Below, in pieces: positions 16,426 to 26,600 of a stretch of 64,000 nt of DNA. This DNA comes from Ostreococcus lucimarinus CCE9901 (Eukaryota; Chlorophyta; Mamiellophyceae; Mamiellales; Bathycoccaceae), in NCBI RefSeq assembly GCF_000092065.1, contig NC_009362.1, positions 248,001 through 312,000 on the forward strand, written 5' to 3'. The notes under the pieces are model-generated. The model was not told the origin of the DNA. It searched no databases and saw only the letters and a list, made by a program, of their open reading frames with translations. Positions within the stretch are counted from its first letter, which is position 1; each line of letters begins with the position of its first letter. Both the position numbers and the translations under genes were made by a program.

Positions 16426-17085
16426 CTAGTCCATCCCGAGAAGTCGCTTCGCCTCGTCGACGCTCGACTGAATTTCATCCACGCGCGACACGACGCGCGA
16501 CAACCGCTCGCTCAGCGACTTCCCTCGCACCGCGTCCCGCGCGCTCACCGCGGGAATCGACGCCATCGCGAGCTCTACGTCCCCCCGCCGCGTCCCGAAC
16601 GCGTCCGCGAGCGTCGGCGTCGCCCTCGACCGCTCGCGCCCTCGTCTCGGCGCCTCCACCTCATCCACGTACCGCGCGCGCCACATCTTCGGCGCGTCCC
16701 GCGCGCGCATCGCCGCGCCCGCGTCGCCGTCGTCTCCATCGCGCGCGTCGCCGTCGCGCGCGTCCATCGCGCGCGTCGTCGCGCTCGCGCCGCCGTCGCG
16801 CGCGTCCATCGCGCGCGTCATCGCATCCAGCTCCGCGTCCAGCGCCGCTTCTTCGTCGTCGAGCGCGCGCGCGTCCGTCGCGTCCGTCGCGAGACGTCTA
16901 CCCGGCGTCGCGTCGTCGTCGTCGTCGTCGTCGTCGCGCGTCGACGCGGCGCCGCGCGCGCGCGACCGCGCGAACGATTCGACGGTTCGAGCCGCGTTCG
17001 CGCGCGCGCGCGTCGTCGTCGCGCGCGCGCCGCGATTTTTCGTCAGCGCGCGAACGACGTCGCGCACGCTCTCATCGTCGTCCAT
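16426..17085 (-). CDS. Unknown acidic/coiled-coil protein
   Basis: 219 residues from the ATG giving 'MDDDESVRDVVRALTKNRGA'. An Ala/Arg/Asp-rich low-complexity middle holds an eight-Asp run coded by a trinucleotide repeat and duplicated 'TRAMDARDG' units. A more ordered 'APKMWRARYVDEVEAPRRG' block follows. The C-terminus 'LSERLSRVVSRVDEIQSSVD' continuing to 'EAKRLLGMD' has heptad spacing, suggesting a short coiled coil. I do not recognise the family. It starts 338 bp from RIBBA on the opposite strand and has normal high GC. Confidence 0.55.
   Translation of the reverse strand: MDDDESVRDVVRALTKNRGARATTTRARANAARTVESFARSRARGAASTRDDDDDDDDATPGRRLATDATDARALDDEEAALDAELDAMTRAMDARDGGASATTRAMDARDGDARDGDDGDAGAAMRARDAPKMWRARYVDEVEAPRRGRERSRATPTLADAFGTRRGDVELAMASIPAVSARDAVRGKSLSERLSRVVSRVDEIQSSVDEAKRLLGMD
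16911..16936. repeat. (GTC)n trinucleotide run coding poly-Asp
   Basis: A perfect GTC/GAC run within the unknown gene on the minus strand, read as consecutive Asp codons. Prone to length polymorphism. Confidence 0.8.
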
Positions 17086-17423
17086 CTCGCGCGCGCGCGC
17101 GCCGCGGCGCCGTCTCGCGCGCGCGCGCGACCCGGCGACGCGCGCGCGCGCGCACATCAATCTACACGCGCACTGTTTGTACATACACACTCAAATCTAT
17201 ATACACACACACTCAAACATACATACCCGCATGTCCGAAGTGTATACATATATCGAGCCTCATCCCGACGCGTCGCGCGCATACAGGCCGACGCGGAGGC
17301 GATGTGCGCGCGCGCGCGCGGCGCCGCCGGACGACCGCGGAACGCCGCGCGCGCGATTCCGCGTCACCCGCGCGCGCGCGTGACGCGAGCGCACACGCGG
17401 GCGACGCGACGAGGACGAACCGA
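17086..17423. other. Divergent promoter region with CA-rich block
   Basis: 338 bp between the ATGs of the unknown gene and RIBBA. Positions ~17160-17265 are AT/CA-rich ('CACTGTTTGTACATACACAC', 'ATATACACACACAC', 'GTATACATATATCGAG'), unlike the surrounding GC. The 'GCACTGTTT' plus CACAC pattern resembles the minisatellite between TGT and RAD51 (48492-48640). It probably holds both core promoters and 5' UTRs. Confidence 0.4.
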
Positions 17424-18887
17424 ATGTCGCGATGCGCGTCGGCGCGCGCGCCCGCGCGCGACGCGCGACGACGCGACGCGCGCGCGTGGACGCGTCGCGC
17501 GCGGACCCTCGCGACGACGACGCGACGACGCGACGGCGCGCGCGCGACGCGACACCGCGCGACGACTCGAGCGCGCGCGACGACCGGGGATGATCCCGAC
17601 GCGCCCACGGCCGGGTTCGCGGCCGTCGCGGACGCGCTCGAGGACGTGGCGAAGGGGAAATTCGTCGTCGTGCTGGACGACGAGGACAGGGAGAACGAGG
17701 GGGACTTGATTGGGGCGGCGGATAAGATGACGGCGGAGTCGCTGGCGTTCATGATTCGACACACGAGCGGGTTGGTGTGCGTGAGTCTTGAGGATTCGAG
17801 GGCGGACGCGCTGGATCTGCCGCTGATGGTGGATTCGCAGAGTAATAAGGATGCGATGAAGACGGCGTTTACGGTGAGCGTGGATTTGGCGACGAGCACG
17901 ACGGGGATATCGGCGAGCGAAAGAGCGATGACGATCAACGCGCTGGGATCGGATGAGACGACGGCGGCGGCGTTCGTGAGACCGGGACACGTGTTTCCGT
18001 TGAGATATCGCGCGGGTGGGGTGCTGAAACGGGCGGGACACACCGAGGCGGCGGTGGACTTGGCGCGCATGGCGGGGTCGTCCCCCGTGGGCGTGTTGTG
18101 CGAAATCGTCAACGACGAGGATGGGTCCATGGCGCGGTTGCCTCAGCTCAAAGTTTTCGCGGAGAAGCATGGGTTGAAGATGGTTCTCATCTCTGATATG
18201 ATTCGGTATCGTCGCGCGCGAGAAAAGATGGTTGAGCGCACCGCCGTCGCGCGGTTGCCCACCGAGTACGGCAACTTTACGTGCGTGTCTTACAAGAACA
18301 CTCTCGATGGTCACGAGCACGTGGCTTTTCTGTACGGCGAGCACGAAGGCGACGTATCCGGTGCTGTGGGTGAAGACATGCTCGTGCGCGTGCACAGCGA
18401 GTGTTTGACTGGGGATATTTTCAAAAGCGCGAGATGCGACTGCGGCAACCAGCTCGACATGGCGATGCGACGCATCGCCGGCGAGGGCAAAGGGTGCATC
18501 GTGTACTTGCGCGGACAAGAAGGTCGTGGTATCGGTCTCGGTCACAAATTGCGCGCGTACAACTTACAGGATGAAGGACGCGACACGGTTCAGGCGAACG
18601 AGGATCTCGGCTTTCCCGCAGACACGCGCGAGTACGGCGTCGGCGCGCAAATTTTACAAGATCTCGGCGTCACGTCTCTTCGCTTGATGACCAATAATCC
18701 GGCCAAATACAACGGTTTGAGCGGTTACGGTTTGAAAGTCACCGGTCGCGTGCCGCTTTTCGCTCCAGTCACGATGGAAAACAAGAGATACATCGACACG
18801 AAGAGAATGAAGATGGGTCACTTGTTCGAGATGCTCGAAGGCGTCGAACCGTCGCAAGCGGAGTCCGAACAAAAGCCGTCGCGATGA
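17424..18887 (+). CDS. RIBBA: Bifunctional DHBP synthase / GTP cyclohydrolase II, plastid riboflavin biosynthesis
   Basis: 487 residues from the ATG at 17424. A basic plastid transit peptide (~1-57) precedes the RibB domain (~62-265), which makes dihydroxybutanone phosphate from ribulose-5-phosphate. Its acidic Mg site is 'DDEDRENEGD' (85-94), with 'RPGHVFPL' and 'AGHTEA' further on. The RibA domain (~270-470) opens GTP. Its zinc ligands are Cys327, Cys338 and Cys340 ('ARCDCGNQL'), and its catalytic block is 'LRGQEGRGIGLGHKLRAYNL'. Tail 'LMTNNPAKYNGLSGYGL' is typical. This order is the plant and bacterial RibBA fusion. The product feeds FMN and FAD synthesis, the cofactor source for the flavodoxin 3 kb upstream, though no link in regulation can be seen. 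Confidence 0.95.
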   Translation: MSRCASARAPARDARRRDARAWTRRARTLATTTRRRDGARATRHRATTRARATTGDDPDAPTAGFAAVADALEDVAKGKFVVVLDDEDRENEGDLIGAADKMTAESLAFMIRHTSGLVCVSLEDSRADALDLPLMVDSQSNKDAMKTAFTVSVDLATSTTGISASERAMTINALGSDETTAAAFVRPGHVFPLRYRAGGVLKRAGHTEAAVDLARMAGSSPVGVLCEIVNDEDGSMARLPQLKVFAEKHGLKMVLISDMIRYRRAREKMVERTAVARLPTEYGNFTCVSYKNTLDGHEHVAFLYGEHEGDVSGAVGEDMLVRVHSECLTGDIFKSARCDCGNQLDMAMRRIAGEGKGCIVYLRGQEGRGIGLGHKLRAYNLQDEGRDTVQANEDLGFPADTREYGVGAQILQDLGVTSLRLMTNNPAKYNGLSGYGLKVTGRVPLFAPVTMENKRYIDTKRMKMGHLFEMLEGVEPSQAESEQKPSR

Positions 18888-19066
18888 GGAGGGGAGAGAG
18901 TTTAAAGCACAAAATTATTTTTTAATAACGCTTCCTTGCTTGCTTCCTTGCTCGCTTGCTGGCTTGCGTAACGTACTTTAGTAGATGATTTGTGAAGGAA
19001 GTTACTATATTACAAAAACGTTTCGAATGTCGGCGTCGCGAAAAATTGAGGCGATAGCGTGGTCGT

Positions 19067-20886
19067 TTATTTTGACAAATACCGCGACCCTTCGTGCCAA
19101 GACGACGCTACCATATTGTTGCTGATACTCAGCGATCTACGTATGCTGCTGGCTTCGTGTTCGTGTCGATCTACGGACACGCGCGAAGCCGAGTTAGGGT
19201 GTACCTGAGACTTGTCGCCTCCGCTACTTGCGGGCGAAATGGACGCGTTGAGCGAACGCAGCTCTTTGGACAGCGAAGAAAATCCTAACATTCCGCCACC
19301 CGCTTTCACCACCTTCGATATTTCATCGGATTTCGGCGTGGGCGAGCGCGGTGGGGTAGGAATTCCGTTGGGGTCCTTTTCCGAGCCGAGCTCGGACAGG
19401 CTCCCCGTGCGCCGAACAGCTTTCTTCGTCGGCGAAAGCGCTGGATGCATGCCTTCGAGATTCACCTCGGACGACGTTCTCGCGCTTTTATCGAAACTTA
19501 AGATCGTGTCGCAAAGTTCTTCGAGACATCTGAACTCGATCTCCAACACCGGCGAGTCGCTCGAGTTCGGTCTCTTGGACGGCGAGCACGGCTCGTGCAT
19601 GGGATCGCCCGGGCGTTTGCCTTCGTTCAGACTTCGCAATAAATCTTCTCGCGTGCATCGTCCTTTGGTCGGTCTCGTCGGATGAGCGACAATCATGCAA
19701 TTCGGTGGGCACAGCTGCCAGTTTGCCAGTCCCGTCATGCTCAGCGGTTCGCTCGAAACCAACAGCGACTGCGTCGCAAAAATCTTCTTTTGCAGAATGG
19801 TTTGGAAAGCCGGATTTCGGCGCTGACGCGGACCGCCCGTATTTCTGTGAATGTCCCTATCGACCAAACGATCGAACCCGGCTAAACCTTCGGCGTTATC
19901 TAAATCCCAAGCCTTCTCCCCCGGCATCGGACCGAGGTGAAAATACAAACTCGGCGGCTCCTCGTGCGACGAGTTGCGATAACGCGTGGCGATGATGGTT
20001 TCCCCATCCGTCAACGCGATATTTATCGAGTTCGCCTGCCCTTTGTTCGCCTTGATGATGATGCATATCGCCTTAAACACCGCTTTCTCCAACGTCTTCG
20101 GCTCACACTTTTCGTACACGCTTGGCAGCTCGTTCAAAATCAAAGAAAACACCAACTCGCTATCCGTCGTGCCGCTGATTTGATCAAACAAGTCGTCTCG
20201 CAGGTGCCCTAACAGTTTCCGCCGAATCGACTTAAACTCCGCCACATCGCCGTTGTGCATGAACATGTACCGTCCCCTGACGAAAGGATGACAATTATAC
20301 TGATGCACGCTCGCCCCCGGCCCCGCCGCGCGCACGTGTCCGAACAACAACGACGCGTTGAGCGACTTGCTCAGCGACCTCAAATTTCTATCGTGCGACG
20401 GCGCGCACACCGTCGTGTACACCGCCGGCCTGCAGTACGCGTCCAATCCGTTCTTATCCACCATCCCACACCGCGTCGCCGCGTACCATCCGATCCCTGT
20501 TCACCGTCGTCGCGCGTCGCGTTCGTCAGTCCTTCGTCCCTCGCCTTCGTCCGTCCTTCGCTCGCGCGCGCGTCCCGCCCCCGTCCCGCGTCCCGCGTCC
20601 CATCCTCGTCCGTCGTCCCGCCGTCATCGCGCGCTCGCCGAGCGCTCGAGCCGCGCGACGCGGAGTCTCTCCTCGCGTTCGCCCCGTCGTTTTCGCGCGC
20701 GCGCGCCTCGTCGTCGCGTCACGCACCGCATCCGTGCACGTTCACCTCGTGATTCCGCTCGGCGTCGCGCGCGCATCCCGGCGTCCATCCCGCGCTGTCC
20801 GCCATCGTCGCCAGCCCGTGGGAGGCGCCGTAGATGAGCTTGGAGATGCACACCTCCTCGCCGTAGTAGAAGATCCATCGGCACAT
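19067..20886 (-). CDS. DUG3: Class II glutamine amidotransferase, DUG3-like, one intron
   Basis: Exon 1 is 20886-20727 and exon 2 is 20496-19067; the 230-nt intron (20497-20726) opens GTGCGT, ends CAG, and has a CTGAC 29 nt before the acceptor. The joined protein has 529 residues. It begins 'MCRWIFYYGEEVCISKLIYG', so Cys2 can be the Ntn nucleophile. Joining restores 'VHGCGIGWYAATRCG' across the junction. 'FGHVRAAGP', 'NCHPFVRGRYMFMHNGDVAE', 'ISGTTDSELVFSLIL' and 'SEPLSM' match yeast Dug3, part of the Dug2-Dug3 glutathione-degrading peptidase. The last ~190 residues are a Ser/Pro-rich tail with many SP/TP sites, absent from yeast Dug3. Confidence 0.85.
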
Positions 20887-20954
20887 CGCGCGCGCGGCGG
20901 CGAGTGCGGGCGCGGCACCGTCGGCAGAGCGCGACGCGGCGCGGCGCGACGACG

Positions 20955-20966
<12 letters not shown>

Positions 20967-21024
<58 letters not shown>
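20967..21024. repeat. (GAC)n microsatellite in the DUG3/SURF2 divergent promoter
   Basis: About 19 uninterrupted GAC/CGA triplets between the two ATGs (20886 minus, 21050 plus). It ends about 25 bp before the SURF2 start and so probably lies in its 5' UTR. Confidence 0.9.
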
Positions 21025-21026
<2 letters not shown>

Positions 21027-21049
21027 GGACGCGCGACGCGACGCGCGCG

Positions 21050-21895
21050 ATGCGCGAGGCCGAGGACGACGCCGCCGTCGCGCGACTTCGGCGCGAGTTC
21101 CCGCGCGCGACGCTCGCGATGCGACGCGACGGCGACGACGACGACGCGCGGACGACGGTGACGTGCGAGGAGACGTCGCACGCGGTGTCGTGGACGGGCG
21201 AGACGCGCGAGGTCGGGGAGCGAGCGATGCGCGCTCACCTGGGCGGGAAAAAATTCGCGAAGGCGACGGCGAGGGCGGCGCGCGAGGCGGATTTGAAGCA
21301 GTACGAACCGCACATCGTGCCGAGCGCGTACAGGAGTGGATACGTGTTTTGTAGACTCACGGGAGCGCGCGTGCGGGCGAGCGAGGAGGCGGTGGTGAGA
21401 CACGCGAGCGGACGGCGGTTCGAACGAGCGCACGCGGCGGCGGCGGCGGGACGGACGACGCCGTTGGAGGAGAAGGATCCGGTCGTCGAGGAAGCGGCGC
21501 GCGAGGCGGATCGAGAGGCGCAACTCGCGCGGGCGAGTGTGAATAAGGCGGCGAAGGAGGCGCGCGCGGAGAAGATGCAGATGGAGAAGGAGGCGAAGAA
21601 ATCGGAGAAGGAGGCGGCTCGCAGACGCAAGCGCGAAGCCGGCGGCTTCGACGACGAGATGGGGTGCTGGGTGCCGCCGAGTCACGTTATCGACAGCGAA
21701 GACGACGACGAGAGCGAAGACGACGACGAGGACGACGAGGACGAGACGCACGGGCAGAATGATTTAGAGGATGACTTTTACGAAGACGCGAGCGATTCGA
21801 GCGACGAAGACGACGACGACTTAGCCGCCATCGTGGTCGCCCCTGGGTCGAGAAAGCGCGCTCGCGAGACGACTACAACAACGGCGAAAAAATAG
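21050..21895 (+). CDS. SURF2: SURF2-family nucleolar protein
   Basis: 281 residues. The N-terminal ~130 match Surfeit locus protein 2: 'FCRLTGARVRASEEAVVRHA' and 'SGRRFERA' correspond to its conserved C-x-LT...H...GRRY core. A charged helix follows (residues ~150-205, Ala/Glu/Lys-rich), then 'EMGCWVPPSHV' and an acidic Asp/Glu tail with a basic end ('RKRARE'). The acidic tail and basic clusters suit a nucleolar ribosome-biogenesis role, which is poorly defined for the family. It shares a 163-bp promoter with DUG3. Confidence 0.72.
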   Translation: MREAEDDAAVARLRREFPRATLAMRRDGDDDDARTTVTCEETSHAVSWTGETREVGERAMRAHLGGKKFAKATARAAREADLKQYEPHIVPSAYRSGYVFCRLTGARVRASEEAVVRHASGRRFERAHAAAAAGRTTPLEEKDPVVEEAAREADREAQLARASVNKAAKEARAEKMQMEKEAKKSEKEAARRRKREAGGFDDEMGCWVPPSHVIDSEDDDESEDDDEDDEDETHGQNDLEDDFYEDASDSSDEDDDDLAAIVVAPGSRKRARETTTTTAKK

Positions 21896-22051
21896 TCGCG
21901 ATCGATTGTCATGCGCGCAGCGCGCGCCGGTGTGGAGGTAGAACTTCATGAATAGTATCGCGACGCCTCGTAGAAATTTCTTCAACCGCTTCGCATTCGC
22001 GCGTCTCCTCATTCCGCTGCGCGCCGACCGCGCCGACGGCGGACGCGCGCG

Positions 22052-25000
22052 ATGCGTCTAGACGAACTGCGCGTCCCGCCTCTCGGCCTCGTCCTCGCCT
22101 TGGGGCGTCCAGATTTGCACGAAGAGTGCGCGCGCGTTCTCAGAAATCTCAAGCCTCCGCTCGGATTAACGACGCGCGACGACATCGCGGACGCCCCCGA
22201 TGCGTTGAAAGCGCGCGCGCGCAAGCGATCCGTCAAGGTGTCGCTGCGCGAGCGCGTCGGGCCGGGCGGCGGGGCCTCCGGTGATGCGCTGCAGTCGTCT
22301 GGTAGGGACGATCGCGGCGCGGCGACGGCGACGGCGACGACGACGGCGAGCGGCGGATTCCGTCGAACACCCGCGCTTCCGGGAATGATAAAGCGGTCGT
22401 GGTTGAAGAAACATAAAGATGAACGCCCGGTTGTGGTGATGGCGCTGATCGATAACGAGGCGTTGGAAAATTCGTCGACGACGAGACGAGCGCTGGAGAG
22501 CTCGCTGGAGAAGCTGTACGGATACGCGCACAACGCAGGGGCGTCGTGCTGCGTCGTCGTAGTAGCGTGTGGGCCTGGATTGCCGGAAACGTTACCGGAG
22601 GATAAAGCGGCGGTGATTCGACGGGTGCTACGCGTGGAAAATCGCGCCATCGTGACGCTGAATACGGCGCACGGTCGCGACGCGGCGTGGAGCAAAGCGG
22701 CGAGGGTGGCACAAGAATTGGCGGTGAAGAATTATGAGAGCGAGTGCGAACGTCTGACATTGCTTGCAAGTGAGTCGACGTGTCCTCGGGGGTTGAAAGT
22801 GCGGTACGCGTTCAAAGCAGGAGTGTACGCGGAGTTTAGACAGGATTGGACCACGGCTGTTCGGCGATATCGCTTGGCGTATGATTCCATACCAGACGTG
22901 ACTCCAGACGTGACGCCGCAAGATGTGATTGAAACACTTGAAGTGAGCCAAGTGCTACACGTGAAACTGTGCGTTCTACTATTACACAGTGGTTCGTCGG
23001 TGGAGGCTGTGCATCAAATCGAGGAGCACATGCGCCGATGGTCGACGGCGCCTCTCAAGGCGTTACCGCGAGAAGCTTTGCCGACGTTTCACCGCTGGCG
23101 CTCTCACCAGTACGACGTGTTCGGTGATTTGCTTAATGGACGTTTACCCGCACCAGCTCCCGTTGGTACACCGCGCACGCATTTGCCGGCGTTTTACTTT
23201 CACGCCGCAGCGCACTGTTCCATTGAGCGTCGACAAGCTTTCGACGACGTAGTCGACTCGAACGAAGTGCCCGAGATGGAAGTGAAGGTTGAACATGCAT
23301 CATTCGTCGGGCAATTAAAAGTCGCCGGCACGGACGATGAGCCTTTGACTGCAGAGCAATACATGACGTACCTTCGTGTCAAGGACACGCGCGACGACAT
23401 CTCTCGCGAGACGATCGAACTTTTGACCAAAGCACATGATCATTACAAGACAAACTCGGCGGGTACCGCGGGTGGACGCACGTTCGCAACGCTCATTCGC
23501 GAACTCGCAAACGAGTATTTGCACGCGGGAGACTATGAAAGCGCACTCAAGCTGTTCAAAACCGTTGCCGTGGTGTATAGACGCGAAAAGTGGAACGAGT
23601 TGCTGTGCTCTGTGCTCATGAATCTCAAGACGTGCGCCAAAGCGCTTCGAGACAACGAAGAGTACTTGAACATTTGCCTCGAGATGGCTGCTTTGCACGA
23701 AGCCACCGACGAGCACGCGCCTTCTGCGTTTGCGGCTGCGCTCGCGGCTATGAACGAACCGCGCGGGGAAGATGAAGACGCGCCGACGATTACCTGCGAA
23801 GACAACCTCAGCCATACATTCATACTCAAGGCTGGCTTCTCGACGAGCGATTGCGTCCCGGGAGAGCCGGTCAAGTTCCACGTCGCCTTAAGATCAAACT
23901 TTGCGGGTGATCTGGACGTCACTCACATCGATGTTGATTTCACCGAACTGGACGCGTACGAATTGAGCGATGCAACTCCTCGAACGTTGCGCTCGAATGA
24001 ATGGTTGAAAATCGATTTCGAAGTCATCCCAAAGTGTGGGTACGTGTGCGAGGCGAATTCTTTGACGATCACGACGGTGTCAGGGTACGAACTAGTTCTT
24101 CCGTTCACAACGCAAACGAGCGATTGTTCAGTGATGAATGCAGATTACGAATCCCTGCCTGCGTCAGTGCTCAAGATGAAAATCAAGACGCACATCCTGG
24201 ACGTGAGCGACGCACCTCCGCGTGCGTCGATTTCAATGAGAACGCCTGATGGTCCGGCGCTCGTGGGTGAGATGTCGCGTGTAATCATCACCGTTTTAAG
24301 CGTTGCGGATGAAATCGAGGAAGGTGAACTCGCGTTGGTCGTCATAGAAGGCGACAAACCGTCTAAGAATGTTCAGATTCTTACGGACTCAGGCGACGTG
24401 ATTAAGGATGGTAAAATTATCGTCGGCGACATCGCACTTCGCGAGAAATGGACAGGGATGATTTGTTTGCGATGGACAGGTGAATGTCCGCCCGCCGCCC
24501 TACACGCGTCGCTCACGGCGAAACGAACAGGGGCGCGAATGACGGAGCTCTTCAAGGACAAGCCGCGCACGGCGCCCGTGGAGAATGTGGCGCAAATATC
24601 TTGCGATGCACCTTTCACTGTCAAGCGCGCGTATCTTCCGGCGTACCGACAATCGCCATTAGTCCTTCAGGAAGACAAGTGCTCCAAGTCGCCGCCGGTG
24701 GGTGTCATGCTCGCCACGCTTCACGTCGGCGGACCAGCTGAGATAACCCTCGACGGCGTACAGAGTCACGACACCAAGGATCCCACAAACACGATGGCGC
24801 TCGCAACGACGGAGACGAGGTCTGACGCCACGCTTTACGATGGCGATGCATTCTTGCACGTGATCCCGCTCCGTTCACACGAACACGGCGAAGACGCTAT
24901 TCGCGTCATGTGGCATCGCACTCACGGAGATTCCAGATGTGTGAAAGGCGTTCCGACGGTAATTTTAAACGAGTACTGCTTGCCAAACGTCACTGGTTCG

Positions 25001-25330
25001 CAACCGCCCCTTGTGGTGGAGCTCAGGTGTCCGCCAAAACTTTTCGTTGGCGATCCATTCACGTACGAAGTACGCGTCTCGAACGCCACGACGGCGAACT
25101 ATGACATTAAGATATCCGTTACGGATAGCACGGGGTTTGTGTTCGCAGGAATAAAGCGCGGTACAATGTACGTGCCTCCGTTGTCCACGGCGTCGTTTTA
25201 CTTTTTACTTGTTCCGATTGTCACCGGAAGCGCCATCCTTCCCGAGTTGTCGCTCGGCGCCGAGCGCTTCTCCGCGACATTCGTGCCGCCCATCGAATCG
25301 CGTCGAGTGATCGTGCGGCCGAAGTACTAG
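22052..25330 (+). CDS. TRAPPC11: TRAPPC11 (Foie-gras domain) trafficking complex subunit
   Basis: A 1092-residue intronless protein. The N-terminal ~200 residues carry 'FKAGVYAEFRQDWTTAVRRY', the entry to the Foie-gras_1 domain. The middle has helical TPR-like pairs ('YESALKLFKTVAVVYRREKW', 'LANEYLHAGD'). The C-terminal half is all-beta, as in the gryzun region ('GEPVKFHVALRSNF', 'VAQISCDAPFTVKRAYLPA', 'PFTYEVRVSNAT', 'VPPIESRRVIVRPKY'). TRAPPC11 belongs to the TRAPP II/III tethering complexes at Golgi and autophagosome membranes. Length is close to the plant and animal proteins. A Gly/Thr-rich insert sits near residues 70-100. Confidence 0.85.
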   Translation: MRLDELRVPPLGLVLALGRPDLHEECARVLRNLKPPLGLTTRDDIADAPDALKARARKRSVKVSLRERVGPGGGASGDALQSSGRDDRGAATATATTTASGGFRRTPALPGMIKRSWLKKHKDERPVVVMALIDNEALENSSTTRRALESSLEKLYGYAHNAGASCCVVVVACGPGLPETLPEDKAAVIRRVLRVENRAIVTLNTAHGRDAAWSKAARVAQELAVKNYESECERLTLLASESTCPRGLKVRYAFKAGVYAEFRQDWTTAVRRYRLAYDSIPDVTPDVTPQDVIETLEVSQVLHVKLCVLLLHSGSSVEAVHQIEEHMRRWSTAPLKALPREALPTFHRWRSHQYDVFGDLLNGRLPAPAPVGTPRTHLPAFYFHAAAHCSIERRQAFDDVVDSNEVPEMEVKVEHASFVGQLKVAGTDDEPLTAEQYMTYLRVKDTRDDISRETIELLTKAHDHYKTNSAGTAGGRTFATLIRELANEYLHAGDYESALKLFKTVAVVYRREKWNELLCSVLMNLKTCAKALRDNEEYLNICLEMAALHEATDEHAPSAFAAALAAMNEPRGEDEDAPTITCEDNLSHTFILKAGFSTSDCVPGEPVKFHVALRSNFAGDLDVTHIDVDFTELDAYELSDATPRTLRSNEWLKIDFEVIPKCGYVCEANSLTITTVSGYELVLPFTTQTSDCSVMNADYESLPASVLKMKIKTHILDVSDAPPRASISMRTPDGPALVGEMSRVIITVLSVADEIEEGELALVVIEGDKPSKNVQILTDSGDVIKDGKIIVGDIALREKWTGMICLRWTGECPPAALHASLTAKRTGARMTELFKDKPRTAPVENVAQISCDAPFTVKRAYLPAYRQSPLVLQEDKCSKSPPVGVMLATLHVGGPAEITLDGVQSHDTKDPTNTMALATTETRSDATLYDGDAFLHVIPLRSHEHGEDAIRVMWHRTHGDSRCVKGVPTVILNEYCLPNVTGSQPPLVVELRCPPKLFVGDPFTYEVRVSNATTANYDIKISVTDSTGFVFAGIKRGTMYVPPLSTASFYFLLVPIVTGSAILPELSLGAERFSATFVPPIESRRVIVRPKY

Positions 25331-25385
25331 AATAGCAGTTTAGACATAGTGTAGCGATAGTATCACACGCGTCCGTAGAGGTGTT

Positions 25386-26600
25386 CTACGCGAATTCGAC
25401 GAAAGCCGTGACGCCAGTTTCAGTGGGACTCGCGATGACGACTTCGCCGTCGACGTTATTAGCTCTAGAAGCCGCCATCATGGCGTCGGCGACCATGGAC
25501 GCCTTAAACGTGCCTGCGGTATCGTTTTCGACCGATCCACCGTGCCCGCCGACGACGGCTAACACCGTCGGACCCGCGCCGCTCATGAAGCAACCCTGCG
25601 CGCCCGCCTTGAGCGCCGCGTCGATCAAGCCGTCCAAACCGAATGGCTTCCCGCGAATGGGCTGGTGAATCACGTCTTGCGTGGCGTATCGCAACAACTC
25701 GAGGTTGCCCGTCGCGAACGCGTTCACGAGTAAACCCGCGCGCGCGATGTTGTGCACCGCGTCCGCGATGGGAAGCGTCGGCGACAGTTGCGCGCGCGTC
25801 TCCGCCGTGAGCGATTGAAACTTGGGAATAAAAAGCACCGTTTGCACATCCTTCGGGCACGACACGCGTTGCGTGATCCATTGATTATCGTCGTTGATGC
25901 TGATTTGGAATCCGCCGTAGATGGCCGGCGCGACGTTGTCCGGATGCCCCTCGATGTCGCTCGCCAAATTTAACAAAATTTGCTTCGTGCGCGGTGCATC
26001 CACATCCATCCCCCCCAGCGCGAGCCCGCACGCGAGCCCGCTCACGAGCGCCGCGCTGCTACTCCCGAGCCCTCTCGCCGGCGGGATTCGATTCACGCTC
26101 GTGAATCGCAAATCCTTCGGCAATTTCATCCCCGGTCGCGCCGCCTCGAACCCCGCCCGCACCGCGTCGTAAATCGCGTTCGTCTCATCCCTCGGCAATT
26201 CCTCCCTTCCCTCGCCCTCGATCTCGATCGCGAACGTCCCTCGCTCGACGATCAATTCGTTTCGCACGTCCACCGCGAATCCAAAGCAATCGAATCCCGG
26301 TCCCATGTTCGCGCTCGTCGCCGGCACGCTCAGGATCAGTCGCTCGCCCGCCTCCAGCGCGCAGTCCGACCCCTCGATCACCCACGCGTCGACGTCCGTG
26401 GACCATCGGTGCGCGGCGATCGTGCTCTTCGTCGTCCCGCCCGCGCGCGCGACGTGCAGCGCGCCGCGCGCGCGCGCGACGGAGACGGAGACGGCGCGCG
26501 GCGGCGTCGAGGTTGAGGTTTTCGTCGCGGACGCGCGACGGCCGAGCGCGGCGCGAGGCGCGCGAGGCGCGGCGCGAGGACGCGCGGCGAGCGATGGCAT
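25386..26600 (-). CDS. HSK: Homoserine kinase, plastid-targeted
   Basis: 404 residues from the ATG at 26600. The first ~55 residues (Ala/Arg/Ser/Thr-rich) look like a chloroplast transit peptide. The GHMP-kinase core follows: 'SVPATSANMGPGFDCFGFAV', the ATP loop 'PPARGLGSSSAALVSGL', 'IEGHPDNVAPAIYGGF' and the C-terminal 'GCFMSGAGPTVLAV'. It phosphorylates homoserine to O-phosphohomoserine, the branch point to threonine and methionine in plastids. Convergent with TRAPPC11, with 55 bp between stops. Confidence 0.94.
   Translation of the reverse strand: MPSLAARPRAAPRAPRAALGRRASATKTSTSTPPRAVSVSVARARGALHVARAGGTTKSTIAAHRWSTDVDAWVIEGSDCALEAGERLILSVPATSANMGPGFDCFGFAVDVRNELIVERGTFAIEIEGEGREELPRDETNAIYDAVRAGFEAARPGMKLPKDLRFTSVNRIPPARGLGSSSAALVSGLACGLALGGMDVDAPRTKQILLNLASDIEGHPDNVAPAIYGGFQISINDDNQWITQRVSCPKDVQTVLFIPKFQSLTAETRAQLSPTLPIADAVHNIARAGLLVNAFATGNLELLRYATQDVIHQPIRGKPFGLDGLIDAALKAGAQGCFMSGAGPTVLAVVGGHGGSVENDTAGTFKASMVADAMMAASRANNVDGEVVIASPTETGVTAFVEFA

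Noticed and set aside
16405-17709. Plus-strand open frame overlapping the unknown gene and RIBBA start
   Set aside because: It begins with a non-ATG codon, is His/Arg-rich antisense sequence, and ends inside RIBBA out of frame.
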